Shown here in pieces: positions 33,742-42,348 of a DNA stretch of 64,000 bases. Within the stretch, counting starts at the first letter, position 1. Each line of letters begins with the position of its first letter. The stretch is from Cyclobacteriaceae bacterium (GTDB lineage: Bacteria > Bacteroidota > Bacteroidia > Cytophagales > Cyclobacteriaceae). The position numbers and the translations under genes are program-made. The stretch spans positions 217,996-281,995 of the forward strand of contig JAFIEV010000010.1 in NCBI GenBank assembly GCA_020832305.1, written 5' to 3'. The notes below the pieces were generated by a model. It did not search any database. It was not told the origin of the DNA and saw only the letters and a list, made by a program, of their open reading frames with translations.

Positions 33742-36700
33742 ATGAAACGAAAACTACAGGTATTTATGTGGGTAGCGCTGGCATTATTGGCCTGCACACC
33801 CTATGCCATGTCACAAGGAGTTACCACTGCCAGTATCAGTGGAACTGTTTTTGATGAGACTGGAGATGGACTCCCCGGAGCAACAGTTCTGGCCATTCAT
33901 GAGCCTTCTGGTACGCGTTACGGTTCCATTACCAACGCCGAAGGCAGATTTAATTTGCCTGCGGTAAGAACAGGTGGACCCTACACGATTACGGTTTCTT
34001 TCGTTGGCTATAACAACCAGCGTTTAGAAAACTTAAATCTTACTCTGGGACAGAAGTTTTCCATAAATTTTGATCTGGAACTGGCAAGTACCCAATTGGA
34101 GGAAATCATGATATCCGATACCCGGATTTTTAATTCTGATCAAACCGGTGCTGCAACTGACCTAAGCAATGAGCGCATTAACTCTATGCCTACCGTAAGC
34201 AGAAATTTAAATGATTTTACCAGGCTGACGCCACAGAGCAATGGTACAAGTTTTGCCGGTGCAGATAATCGTTTAAACAACTACACCATCGATGGCAATA
34301 TGTATAATAACAACTTTGGATTGGGTACTTCTCAGTTTGCTGGTGGTAATCCTATTTCACTCGATGCCATTGAAGCTGTACAGGTAAATATTGCGCCTTA
34401 TGATGTAAGACAAGGTGGCTTTACAGGGGCCAATGTTAATGCCATTACAAAATCGGGAACGAATGAGTTTAAAGGGGCTATTTACACCTATTTCAATAAT
34501 GAAAGATTTCAGGGTATAAAAATTGGAGATGTAAACCTGCCATTTAGTGAGACACAACGATTGATTCGCGGTGCTTATGTAGGCGGTCCGATTATAAAAG
34601 ACAGGCTGTTTTTCTTTGCCAGTTATGAGACTGAAGAATCCACAGTCCCTGGTGACAACCGACTGGCAGCAAGACCTGATATCGGCAGATTACCTGATGG
34701 ACAGGTGGTATCAAGGGTACCTGCTTCAAGGGCGGAGTTTGTGAGGCAGCAAATGCGTGAAATATATGGTTATGAAACCGGAAATTTCGAAAATATTCCT
34801 TTCAGCGATGAAGCAACTCGCCTGAATTTACGTCTCGATTTCAATATCAACGATAAAAACAAGCTCACCCTGCGCTATAACCGTTTTGCACAATTCAGGG
34901 ATGTAACCATAAACGGAAACAGCATAAGGGGTTTACCTGCAGACCAGAGGTTTACCAATACCAACCGCGATGGTGTTGAAGCACTTACATTCAGAAATGG
35001 ACATTATACCAATGATAATGTGGTAACATCATTGGTGGCAGAATTAAACTCAGCCATTGGCACCAATATGTCAAATACCCTCAATATCGGCTTTACTGAT
35101 ATCACCGACCCCAGAAGGGGTATCCCCGGTGGCCAGACTTTTCCAATGATAGAAGTACTGGAGTTTGATGGAAGTACACCATTGTATTATATGTCAATGG
35201 GGAATGAACTGTTTTCGGTAGGTAACTTATTGGAAAACCGGGTATTTAACATTACCAATAATTTCAGTTACTTCCTGGGTAAGCACACTTTGACGGCTGG
35301 ATTGAATTTCGAATACATGACCTTCGACAATGCATTTAACCCAACCTGGAACTCATGGTACAGATACAACAGTTACAATAACTTTGTTGAAAGTGTAATT
35401 AACAGAAATCCTGCGATTCGTCCTGACGGTTTTGCCATTGGTTTTACCTATGATGCCGATAACCCAACTGTGTTGCCTACCGACAGAACAGCTTTCGGTC
35501 AAGTGGGGATATATTTTCAGGATGAATATCAATATTCAAGAAATCTTAAACTTACCCTGGGTTTAAGGGTTGATATGCCTTTTTATCCTATAGATGCTCC
35601 CAGAAATCCAAGGGTTGAGGCATTGGGCGTAAGTGTTGAAAACCCAAGAAACCCCGGCCAGTTTATAGAGCCTGATGTAAGCCAGTATCCTTCGGTCAAT
35701 CCTCTCTTTTCTCCGAGATTTGGGTTTAATTGGGATGCGCTTGGCGATGGAACACTTCAGCTTAGGGGTGGTACAGGAATATTCACAGGAAGACCCATAT
35801 TTGTGCATTTATCTAACCAAATTAATGCCAATGGTGTAACCCGTGGTTTTATAGGATTAATGGCTAATCAATGGGGAGTTGGTGGAAATCCACAATGGCA
35901 AGGATTTCAGTCAGATGTAAATTTCTACAGACCTGATCCTTCGGTACAACAGCCTACAATTTCGAGTGGCATTAATTTAACTGACCCTGATTTTAGATTG
36001 CCTCAAACCTGGAGAACCAATGTTGCGGCTGATTATGCCCTTCCTTATGGCTTTAAAGCTACTTTAGAAGGCATCTATTCAAGAGATTATAATAGTCCCT
36101 TTGCTGCTAACCTTGCCAGCAATCCAACTGGAAGCAGCATAAACATTGGTGGTAATGCCTACCCTACCTACAATCAGGGCATTGCAGGAACACCTATTAG
36201 GGAAATGTTTTTCCTCACCAACATTGATGTTGGAACCTATGCTTCCATAACAGCCAGTATTGAAAAAGACTGGGGAATGGGTATCTATACCAGTCTTGCA
36301 TATACCCGAAGCAGGCGACGTGACTTTGGCCTGATTGGAGGTTCCCAGGCAGCTTCTTTGTGGCCGAATGCAGTTCAATCAGATAGAAATAACCCAGAAG
36401 ATGGATATAGCAGGTTTGATCAGCCAAACCGTATCGTTGGTTTGGTTTCTTTCAATACCAAAGGTTTGAATGAGCTTAACAATACTACTTTCTCCTTATT
36501 CTATGATGGTGGTGAGCAGGGACGATACAGCTATACCTATTCCGGAAACTTCGGCGACGGTGGTGGAGTTCGTCTGATGTATGTGCCTGAAAGTTTTGAA
36601 GATGCACAATTAGTAGATCGCGTTGCAAATGGCGTTCTGGTGCAAACTGCCCAGGAACAGTGGGAAATCTTAAATCAGTACATAGAAAATAATGCATATC

Positions 36701-37062
36701 TTAGCAGTATGAGAGGTAGAGTAACCGAAAGAAATGGCGCCAAATTGCCATGGTTACATAGATATGACCTGCGGATTATTCAGGATTTTCATCTGACGAA
36801 AGATGTAAATAAACATAAACTACAGTTATCATTCGATATAATGAATGTTGGTAACCTGTTGAATAGTGAATGGGGTGTAGCAAGATCTGTTTTCCAGACC
36901 AATCCCATGGCGTATTTAGGTGCCGATTCACAGGGCAATGCCAGGTTTAATATCAACACCATACAGGGTTCAACTGATTTTCCAGTAACCGCTACACAGC
37001 CGATTATCAGTCTTTTTCAAACCTGGAGTGCACAGGTGGGTGTAAGGTACATATTTAAATAA
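33742..37062 (+). CDS. Oar-type TonB-dependent outer-membrane receptor
   Basis: A 1106-residue outer-membrane protein with a signal peptide (cut near AMSQG). Residues of about 30-115 are a carboxypeptidase-regulatory-like beta-sandwich (SGTVFDETGDGLPGATVLA). A plug region follows (RINSMPTVSRNLNDFTRLTP, then YTIDGNMYNNNFG, VNAITKSGTNEFKGAIYTYF). The remainder is a large 22-strand barrel ending in WSAQVGVRYIFK. The pattern matches Oar of Myxococcus and the Bacteroidota Oar-like group rather than SusC. The ligand is unknown; a peptide, protein or signal is as likely as a glycan. A fasciclin lipoprotein gene follows after 41 bases, where SusC genes would have susD. Confidence 0.9.
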   Translation: MKRKLQVFMWVALALLACTPYAMSQGVTTASISGTVFDETGDGLPGATVLAIHEPSGTRYGSITNAEGRFNLPAVRTGGPYTITVSFVGYNNQRLENLNLTLGQKFSINFDLELASTQLEEIMISDTRIFNSDQTGAATDLSNERINSMPTVSRNLNDFTRLTPQSNGTSFAGADNRLNNYTIDGNMYNNNFGLGTSQFAGGNPISLDAIEAVQVNIAPYDVRQGGFTGANVNAITKSGTNEFKGAIYTYFNNERFQGIKIGDVNLPFSETQRLIRGAYVGGPIIKDRLFFFASYETEESTVPGDNRLAARPDIGRLPDGQVVSRVPASRAEFVRQQMREIYGYETGNFENIPFSDEATRLNLRLDFNINDKNKLTLRYNRFAQFRDVTINGNSIRGLPADQRFTNTNRDGVEALTFRNGHYTNDNVVTSLVAELNSAIGTNMSNTLNIGFTDITDPRRGIPGGQTFPMIEVLEFDGSTPLYYMSMGNELFSVGNLLENRVFNITNNFSYFLGKHTLTAGLNFEYMTFDNAFNPTWNSWYRYNSYNNFVESVINRNPAIRPDGFAIGFTYDADNPTVLPTDRTAFGQVGIYFQDEYQYSRNLKLTLGLRVDMPFYPIDAPRNPRVEALGVSVENPRNPGQFIEPDVSQYPSVNPLFSPRFGFNWDALGDGTLQLRGGTGIFTGRPIFVHLSNQINANGVTRGFIGLMANQWGVGGNPQWQGFQSDVNFYRPDPSVQQPTISSGINLTDPDFRLPQTWRTNVAADYALPYGFKATLEGIYSRDYNSPFAANLASNPTGSSINIGGNAYPTYNQGIAGTPIREMFFLTNIDVGTYASITASIEKDWGMGIYTSLAYTRSRRRDFGLIGGSQAASLWPNAVQSDRNNPEDGYSRFDQPNRIVGLVSFNTKGLNELNNTTFSLFYDGGEQGRYSYTYSGNFGDGGGVRLMYVPESFEDAQLVDRVANGVLVQTAQEQWEILNQYIENNAYLSSMRGRVTERNGAKLPWLHRYDLRIIQDFHLTKDVNKHKLQLSFDIMNVGNLLNSEWGVARSVFQTNPMAYLGADSQGNARFNINTIQGSTDFPVTATQPIISLFQTWSAQVGVRYIFK

Positions 37063-37103
37063 ATCACTAAAGTAGTTTTGAAATATACAAATCAAGAAAT
37101 CAA

Positions 37104-38168
37104 ATGAAAGCGAATAAATTATATTTAATATTTCTCATGATTACAGGATTGTTTTTGACAACTGCCTGTGACGTAGATGACGATCCAGATGCCGGGCTTT
37201 CAGAAAAGCCATTATTATTGAGTGTACTTGAAGGGCAGTCGAACCTGTCGGTATTTAAGCAACTTGTTGAAGACAAAGGGTTGGCCGGCGAACTTGCAGG
37301 AAGCAGAACCCAGGATCAAAGAGCGATATTTGCTCCGACCAATCAGGTCTTTGCAGATTTTCTGACCGACAATGGGTTAACCTCTGCAACGCAGATAAAC
37401 AATTTAGACAAGATTCTGGCATATCATATTGCCAGACCTAATGTGTTGGCCAATAACCTGTCACAATCTAACTTTCAGTTTTTAGCTACTGCCAATAGTG
37501 ACTGGGATATTTTTGTAAATCGTTCTGGCGGTACAATAACCCTTGATAATGGAGTAAGGGTTGTTTCAAGTAACGACAGTGGCAATGGTACGATACATAT
37601 TATCGATGGTATACTTACACCAAGGCCTGAACTGAGGCCTTTTGTAGAATCAACGGCAAATTACTCTACCTTTAGGGCACTGATGAACCTTGAGCTGAGA
37701 AATGCAGCAAATGCGATAGTGGTAGGAAGCTTAAGAACCCAGTTTACAACAAAGTACAGAACTTTTTTTGTTCCTACCAATGATGCTTTTGCTGCACTTT
37801 TAAGCAGTCTTGGCGTAAGTAATGCGAATGAACTGATTGCTCTTTTTGAAACCATTGTCAGAGAGAATAATCCGAATTACACACCCAGAGCTGATAACCT
37901 GCCGGTGGGAGGATTTAATTATCTGCAAAATGTTTTACGGTATCACATTTCTGCTACACCTTACTATTCATTTAACCTTAGCAATAATTTAAACCTGCCA
38001 ACATTGTTTACAGGAGAAACAAGAGCCCGAGTGTTGATAGAAGGAGGTGACCTCAAAATCAGAGATAGTCAGGGTAATGTAGCCAATGTTAGCCCCAATC
38101 CCACCGTATTCAGCCACGGCTTTGTACATGGAATTGATCGCGTCTTAATACCTGAAATAAAATTTTAA
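37104..38168 (+). CDS. Lipoprotein with two fasciclin (FAS1) domains
   Basis: A 354-residue lipoprotein with lipobox LTTAC near residue 22, followed by an acidic DVDDDPD stretch like the export signals of surface lipoproteins in this phylum. FAS1 domain 1 (about 35-180) has FAPTNQVFADFL, ILAYHI and IHIIDGILTP. Domain 2 (about 185-350) has FFVPTNDAFAALL, VLRYHIS and HGIDRVLIP. FAS1 domains mediate adhesion or protein binding. It is coupled to the Oar-type receptor upstream, and a strong terminator closes this two-gene unit. Confidence 0.9.
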   Translation: MKANKLYLIFLMITGLFLTTACDVDDDPDAGLSEKPLLLSVLEGQSNLSVFKQLVEDKGLAGELAGSRTQDQRAIFAPTNQVFADFLTDNGLTSATQINNLDKILAYHIARPNVLANNLSQSNFQFLATANSDWDIFVNRSGGTITLDNGVRVVSSNDSGNGTIHIIDGILTPRPELRPFVESTANYSTFRALMNLELRNAANAIVVGSLRTQFTTKYRTFFVPTNDAFAALLSSLGVSNANELIALFETIVRENNPNYTPRADNLPVGGFNYLQNVLRYHISATPYYSFNLSNNLNLPTLFTGETRARVLIEGGDLKIRDSQGNVANVSPNPTVFSHGFVHGIDRVLIPEIKF

Positions 38169-38183
38169 TATCGCTGCATCAAC

Positions 38184-38218
38184 AAAAAAAGGCCTGTTAA
38201 CGCTGACAGGCCTTTTTT
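38184..38218 (+). terminator. Terminator after the receptor-fasciclin unit
   Basis: Stem AAAAAAAGGCCTGT with ACAGGCCTTTTTT around an 8-base loop, beginning 16 bases after the fasciclin stop. Symmetric A and T tracts mean it can also stop transcription of the convergent gene at 38331. Confidence 0.92.
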
Positions 38219-38330
38219 ATTAACCTATAGACTTCAACCATATTAATTAGTCTGCTGAAAAAGCAGTCATCTATAATGTAAATTCGGGATATTAAAATAA
38301 ATCAACAGGCCAGGTCATTTTAAGCGCACA

Positions 38331-38801
38331 CTAAATATTGGAAGCGGCCCTAAAATGACTCTGCAAATAACTGTATTCCTTCACAAAACATCGTGCCTCC
38401 TTTAGAGAGCTGAAAAGTGGAGTAGATATAGTACAACTACTTTTTTCAATCATTTTTGCAATGTTTTTCCAGTTGCCATCGGTATCTACGATTACTTCAA
38501 GATCAATACCCGCAACCGAAAGTGGTTGATACCAATGGGTCAGAAGCCACTCTATCATATCTTCATTGCTCAAGTGAAAATCATTATGTTCGGCGAGTAC
38601 AATTCTTGCCTCTGATGCCGCTATCATGTGGCTGGTTATCCTGAGTTCCTCCCTCAAAACAGGGCAAGTTTTATCAAAGACACCTTTTCGCTCAATAAGT
38701 ACCAATCCATCCGGATCTTCACCCATCCCCCCGATATTTATGTACTTACCCCTGAAATGCCCTAAACCTGGCGAGTCAGTATTTAATACCCTTCCCTGCA
38801 T
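38331..38801 (-). CDS. Unrecognised cytoplasmic protein
   Basis: A 156-residue protein of no family I can name. The frame extends to a TTG at 38849, but the ATG at 38801 (MQGRVLNTDSPGLGHFRGKY) is the natural start. It has no signal peptide or membrane segment. The N-terminal third has a glycine-rich GHFRGKYINIGGMGEDPDG stretch. The rest alternates helix and strand, with IARIVLAEHNDFHL-like and LEVIVDTDGNW strands and a final FSSLKEARCFVKEY helix. That ending recalls two-component STAS/SpoIIAA-like Bacteroidota proteins, a weak resemblance only. It may share a transcript with miaA, which lies 127 bases upstream on the same strand. Confidence 0.6.
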   Translation of the reverse strand: MQGRVLNTDSPGLGHFRGKYINIGGMGEDPDGLVLIERKGVFDKTCPVLREELRITSHMIAASEARIVLAEHNDFHLSNEDMIEWLLTHWYQPLSVAGIDLEVIVDTDGNWKNIAKMIEKSSCTISTPLFSSLKEARCFVKEYSYLQSHFRAASNI

Positions 38802-38928
38802 ATTGATCCGTTTAAAACTCAAAATTAAACATTTAATTGCACTATTCAAATTATAAATATAACTTTAAAGCTCCGAATGTATGCTTTTCCTTACACATGT
38901 ATAAATATGGCTGGGATATTATGAGGTG

Positions 38929-39846
38929 TTAAAAGGCAATATGCTGTAAGGCGATATTGATTTTTTCTTCAATGGGTAAATGCCCTTCTATCCAGTGAAT
39001 TTGAATTCCAGATCTCTCCATTTTTCTAAACCAGGTCATTTGCCGCTTAGCAAACTGATGAATAGCTATTTCTAGTTGGCGGTACATTTCAGCATAGCTT
39101 ATTTTATTTTGCAGGTACAATGTAATGTATTTGTATTCAAGTCCGTAAAAGATCAGGTCATCAGCAGGAAGCTTTTGTAATAATGATTCAACCTCCTCAA
39201 TCATGCCGTTTTCCAGACGTTTTTTCAGCCGTTCACTAATTTTTTGTCTGCGAATTTGCCGGTCAATTGAAATGCCAAAAATAACCGGTCTTAATTGGGG
39301 TAGAGTCTGTTTTGCATTTAAAGAGTATGTTTTCTCGAATAAGGCGATCTCAATGGCACGGATGGTTCTTTTTTTATGAAGTGTATCTGAGGTATTATGC
39401 AGTGATTTACCTGAAGATTGCAACATAGCTACTAACTCTTCCTGGCTTTTATTTTCAAGTTCTTCGCGTAATCTTACATTTACAGGCACACTTTTAAGCT
39501 GATAAGATTCAATTACTGATTCTATATACAAACCACTTCCGCCACATAGTATAGGTATAAGACTTTTATCTTGTAAACCTTGAAATATCTTGCTAAAATC
39601 TTGTTGATATTCATATAGGTTATATTTATAGCCAGGATCTTTTATATCAATTAAATGGTATGAAATCTGCCTGCCATTTACCATATAATCTTCATAATCC
39701 TTGCCGGTACCAATGTTCATTTCTCTGTAAACCTGCCGTGAATCAGCACTTATGATTTCAGTACCCATTTCATACGCCAAATGAGCAGCAAACATCGTTT
39801 TGCCACTTGCGGTGGGCCCCGTAACAACAATTATATTGTTTTGCAT
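38929..39846 (-). CDS. miaA: tRNA dimethylallyltransferase MiaA
   Basis: Transfers a dimethylallyl group to N6 of A37 in tRNAs reading codons that begin with U. The 305-residue protein has the P-loop VTGPTASGKTMFA and the substrate motif ISADSRQVYREMNIGTGK. LCGGSGLYIESVI and RTIRAIEIALF follow, then a C-terminal QFAKRQMTWFRK, which contacts the tRNA. It lies behind the CBS-domain gene, with a terminator between them, and needs its own promoter. Confidence 0.95.
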   Translation of the reverse strand: MQNNIIVVTGPTASGKTMFAAHLAYEMGTEIISADSRQVYREMNIGTGKDYEDYMVNGRQISYHLIDIKDPGYKYNLYEYQQDFSKIFQGLQDKSLIPILCGGSGLYIESVIESYQLKSVPVNVRLREELENKSQEELVAMLQSSGKSLHNTSDTLHKKRTIRAIEIALFEKTYSLNAKQTLPQLRPVIFGISIDRQIRRQKISERLKKRLENGMIEEVESLLQKLPADDLIFYGLEYKYITLYLQNKISYAEMYRQLEIAIHQFAKRQMTWFRKMERSGIQIHWIEGHLPIEEKINIALQHIAF

Positions 39847-39877
39847 CTAAGAAAAATTATCAGCGAAAATAAAAAAA

Positions 39878-39907
39878 AGAATTGGAGTTGGGGTTACTCC
39901 AATTCTT
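39878..39907 (-). terminator. Terminator of the CBS-domain gene
   Basis: On the minus strand, AAGAATTGGAGT pairs perfectly with ACTCCAATTCTT around a 6-base loop and is followed by a run of eight T. It lies 52 bases after the CBS gene stop and 32 bases before miaA. Confidence 0.92.
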
Positions 39908-39958
39908 CAGGCAGGTTATTTATTCAGGTAAAAGATTTGAGGTGAGAAAAAAATATTT

Positions 39959-40414
39959 TTACCAGGTTGCCGGTTTAATAGATTTGGCTGCTTTAAGTAT
40001 ATCTCTTTTACTTACCTGACCACGTAAAATGCCCTTATCAACGACAGGAAACCGGCGAAAGCGATTTTTTAAAAATTTTATAGCTACATCTACAATGTCA
40101 TCTGTCACTTCAATGGTAACTATGTCGGTTGTCATATATTCACTGACAAGACCTTTGCTTAATGGTTGGTTATGGTAAACACTATCTATGATAACCCTTA
40201 AGCAGTCCTGTTCACTTATAATACCTACTAACTCCCGGTGCTCATTAAGAACCGGAGCCCCGGAAATTTTCTTTTCAAGTAGCACTTTTATTACGTATCC
40301 GATCTCATCTTCAGGTTTAAAGGTAATCAGATCGGAAACCATATATTTTGTAATGGGATCATATTGACCCTTTTTACTTTTTGAAGGTATATCAAACTGT
40401 GGCGTAAAATTCAT
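39959..40414 (-). CDS. Protein with a pair of CBS domains
   Basis: A 151-residue protein made of one Bateman module. CBS 1 (about 25-85) has MVSDLITFKPEDEIGYVIK, GAPVLNEHRELVGIISEQD. CBS 2 (about 95-145) has MTTDIVTIEVTDDIVDVAI, RRFPVVDKGILRGQVSKRDIL. Such modules sense adenine nucleotides or related ligands and usually act on a partner enzyme. No partner is adjacent. It has its own terminator and lies after a long non-coding stretch, so it is probably monocistronic. Confidence 0.9.
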   Translation of the reverse strand: MNFTPQFDIPSKSKKGQYDPITKYMVSDLITFKPEDEIGYVIKVLLEKKISGAPVLNEHRELVGIISEQDCLRVIIDSVYHNQPLSKGLVSEYMTTDIVTIEVTDDIVDVAIKFLKNRFRRFPVVDKGILRGQVSKRDILKAAKSIKPATW

Positions 40415-40910
40415 GGTACATAATTTTAAAATGATAAATCGTTATCACCCTACATCAATAAACATGTTCAGTTGATGTTACTAATAACACAGATTACGTC
40501 CTCTTATTTAAAGAGCTACATAATGTCAATAAACATTTTATTACTAACAGGTCGGGTAATGTTTTGAAAAATATGAATATTTGAATTAATATGCAAGCAT
40601 TTATTTAAAAAAATGACAAAAAGTTGACTTTATTTTCGAAAATTGACCTTTAACAACCTTTTAGTGCATTTTTAAAAGAAATGATTTAATTTGTTTAATA
40701 TAACACTAAATATGGCTAAATCGAGTAAGCATCAATTCTTTGATATTTGCTGCTATACTGTTTTACATTTCATCTGTTTAATTTTCTTTTCAGCGGTGAG
40801 ATGGAACCTTTGACGACTAAAATAATCATGGCACAGTGTGTCTAATAATTATTTTAGTCGTGTCGGTTTCATCTAATAATAATATATTGTATGGACTTAA
40901 TCGAGTTGTT
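40415..40910. other. 496-base non-coding region between CBS and AGE-epimerase genes
   Basis: A strongly AT-rich divergent gap. No open frame looks real. The one clear structure is the 14-bp inverted repeat at 40813-40861, listed separately. I find no full TTG/TAnnTTTG promoter on either strand, although TGATATTTGC near 40740 is a one-mismatch -7 candidate for the rightward gene. Confidence 0.5.
40813..40861. repeat. Perfect 14-bp inverted repeat
   Basis: ACGACTAAAATAAT (40813-40826) and ATTATTTTAGTCGT (40848-40861) are perfect inverted copies around a 21-base loop, 50 bases before the AGE-epimerase start. In RNA it would be a stable leader hairpin; in DNA it could bind a dimeric regulator. 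There is no T-tract, so a terminator is unlikely. Confidence 0.75.
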
Positions 40911-42281
40911 ATGAACGGATTGTATCGAATGGTCAAATGCTTTTTTTTGGGAATGGTAATGTTTTTTTCAGGTATTTTTATGAGTTGTATAAACTCTGAG
41001 GATACAAAGGCAAACAAATATCTGGCATTGGCAACTCAGATGGAGGAGGTTTTTCTTCATACTATGCTTGAGGTTTGGTATCCTGCATTCATTGATAGCA
41101 TTTATGGTGGTTACCTTAGTAACTTTGACTACAACTGGAAGGCCCGGGAGCCACAGAATAAATTTATTGTAACGCAGACCAGACATATCTGGACAACCTC
41201 TGAAATCGTTCACCATTATCCCGACCGCAACCTCTTTCTCGATTATGCCATGCATGGATTCGATTTTCTTCAAAATCATTTATGGGATCGGGAAAATGGC
41301 GGCTTTTATCAATTGACTGATCGGGAGGGTAATTTACTGAGTGATGAAAAAAGGGCTTATGGAAATGCATTTGGAATTTATGGACTGGCGGCTCTCTATA
41401 AAGTTTCAGAAAATGACAAAGTACTTGCCTTCGCCAAAGATGCATTTTACTGGTTTGATCAACATGCACATGATTCCATTAATGGCGGCTATTTTGAATA
41501 CCTGTCACAAGACGGCACACCTTTATATTACAGGTATCCGTCTGGGCAAAAGCAATTTGAGGCTGGTATAAAAGACTTTAACAGCTCTATCCATATTCTT
41601 GAAGCTTTTTCAGAGTTATACATGATATGGCCCAATGATTTGTTAAAACAGCGTCTGGAAGAAATGTTCTATATCATTCGCGATACGTTTGTAGGCAAAA
41701 AAGGATATTTAAGTTTATTTTTTACGCCCGATTGGCAGGAGATTACAGATGATTTAATGCACAATCAAAGTCTGGAAAACATGCATGATATTCACATAAC
41801 CTTTGGCCATGATATTGAAACAGTTTTTCTCCTGACAGAGGCTGCCAGAGCATTAGAGATTCCATTTGACGATACATTTCTCAATTATTTAAAAATGATG
41901 GCAGATCAGGTAATAGATCATGGCTGGGATGAAAAAATGGGAGGCATTTTCGAGCGTGGTAAATGGATAGATGGTTCTATTTTAATCACCGATAGTACCA
42001 AAGTCTGGTGGTCTCAAGCTGAGGCCATGAATACCTTACTGCTTATGAGTACGTTGATTCCGGAAAAACAAACTTATTATTTTGAACTTTTCGTTAAATC
42101 ATGGTCATACATTAATGATTATATGATTGATCATAAATTTGGAGGTTGGTACCCGGCGGGTATCGATGGTACTCCGGCTGCCAGAACTGCGATGAAAGCG
42201 CAGATATGGAAGGGCACCTATCATGATGGCAGGGCAATGCTTAGGTGCATTGAAACTTTAAAGCATCTTGGTAAATCCTGA
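40911..42281 (+). CDS. AGE-family sugar 2-epimerase, predicted lipoprotein
   Basis: An alpha6/alpha6-barrel N-acylglucosamine/cellobiose 2-epimerase-like protein (456 aa from 40911; a second ATG at 40929 is equally possible). Family features are the FIVTQTRHIWTTSEI segment, DFLQNHLWDRENGGFYQLTD, KRAYGNAFGIYGLAALYK, the HDIETVFLLTEAA histidine, WWSQAEAMNTLLL, and WKGTYHDGRAMLRC. These place it near cellobiose/mannobiose 2-epimerases. Unusually, the N-terminus is a lipoprotein signal with FMSC, which would put the enzyme outside the cytoplasm. The alkane hydroxylase gene follows at 42334 and may be cotranscribed. The substrate is uncertain. Confidence 0.85.
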   Translation: MNGLYRMVKCFFLGMVMFFSGIFMSCINSEDTKANKYLALATQMEEVFLHTMLEVWYPAFIDSIYGGYLSNFDYNWKAREPQNKFIVTQTRHIWTTSEIVHHYPDRNLFLDYAMHGFDFLQNHLWDRENGGFYQLTDREGNLLSDEKRAYGNAFGIYGLAALYKVSENDKVLAFAKDAFYWFDQHAHDSINGGYFEYLSQDGTPLYYRYPSGQKQFEAGIKDFNSSIHILEAFSELYMIWPNDLLKQRLEEMFYIIRDTFVGKKGYLSLFFTPDWQEITDDLMHNQSLENMHDIHITFGHDIETVFLLTEAARALEIPFDDTFLNYLKMMADQVIDHGWDEKMGGIFERGKWIDGSILITDSTKVWWSQAEAMNTLLLMSTLIPEKQTYYFELFVKSWSYINDYMIDHKFGGWYPAGIDGTPAARTAMKAQIWKGTYHDGRAMLRCIETLKHLGKS

Positions 42282-42348
42282 AAACAGAAAAACATTCTTT
42301 TGATAAGGGATAATACATTAAACTTTTGTACCTATGGGTGATAAATCT

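Noticed and set aside
33742..38168. A SusC/SusD polysaccharide-utilisation pair
   Set aside because: The receptor matches the Oar group and the lipoprotein has fasciclin domains, with none of the SusD tetratricopeptide-like features.
40836..40910. A start of the epimerase gene upstream at 40836
   Set aside because: It lies within the loop of the inverted repeat and adds 25 hydrophobic residues before the lipoprotein signal.
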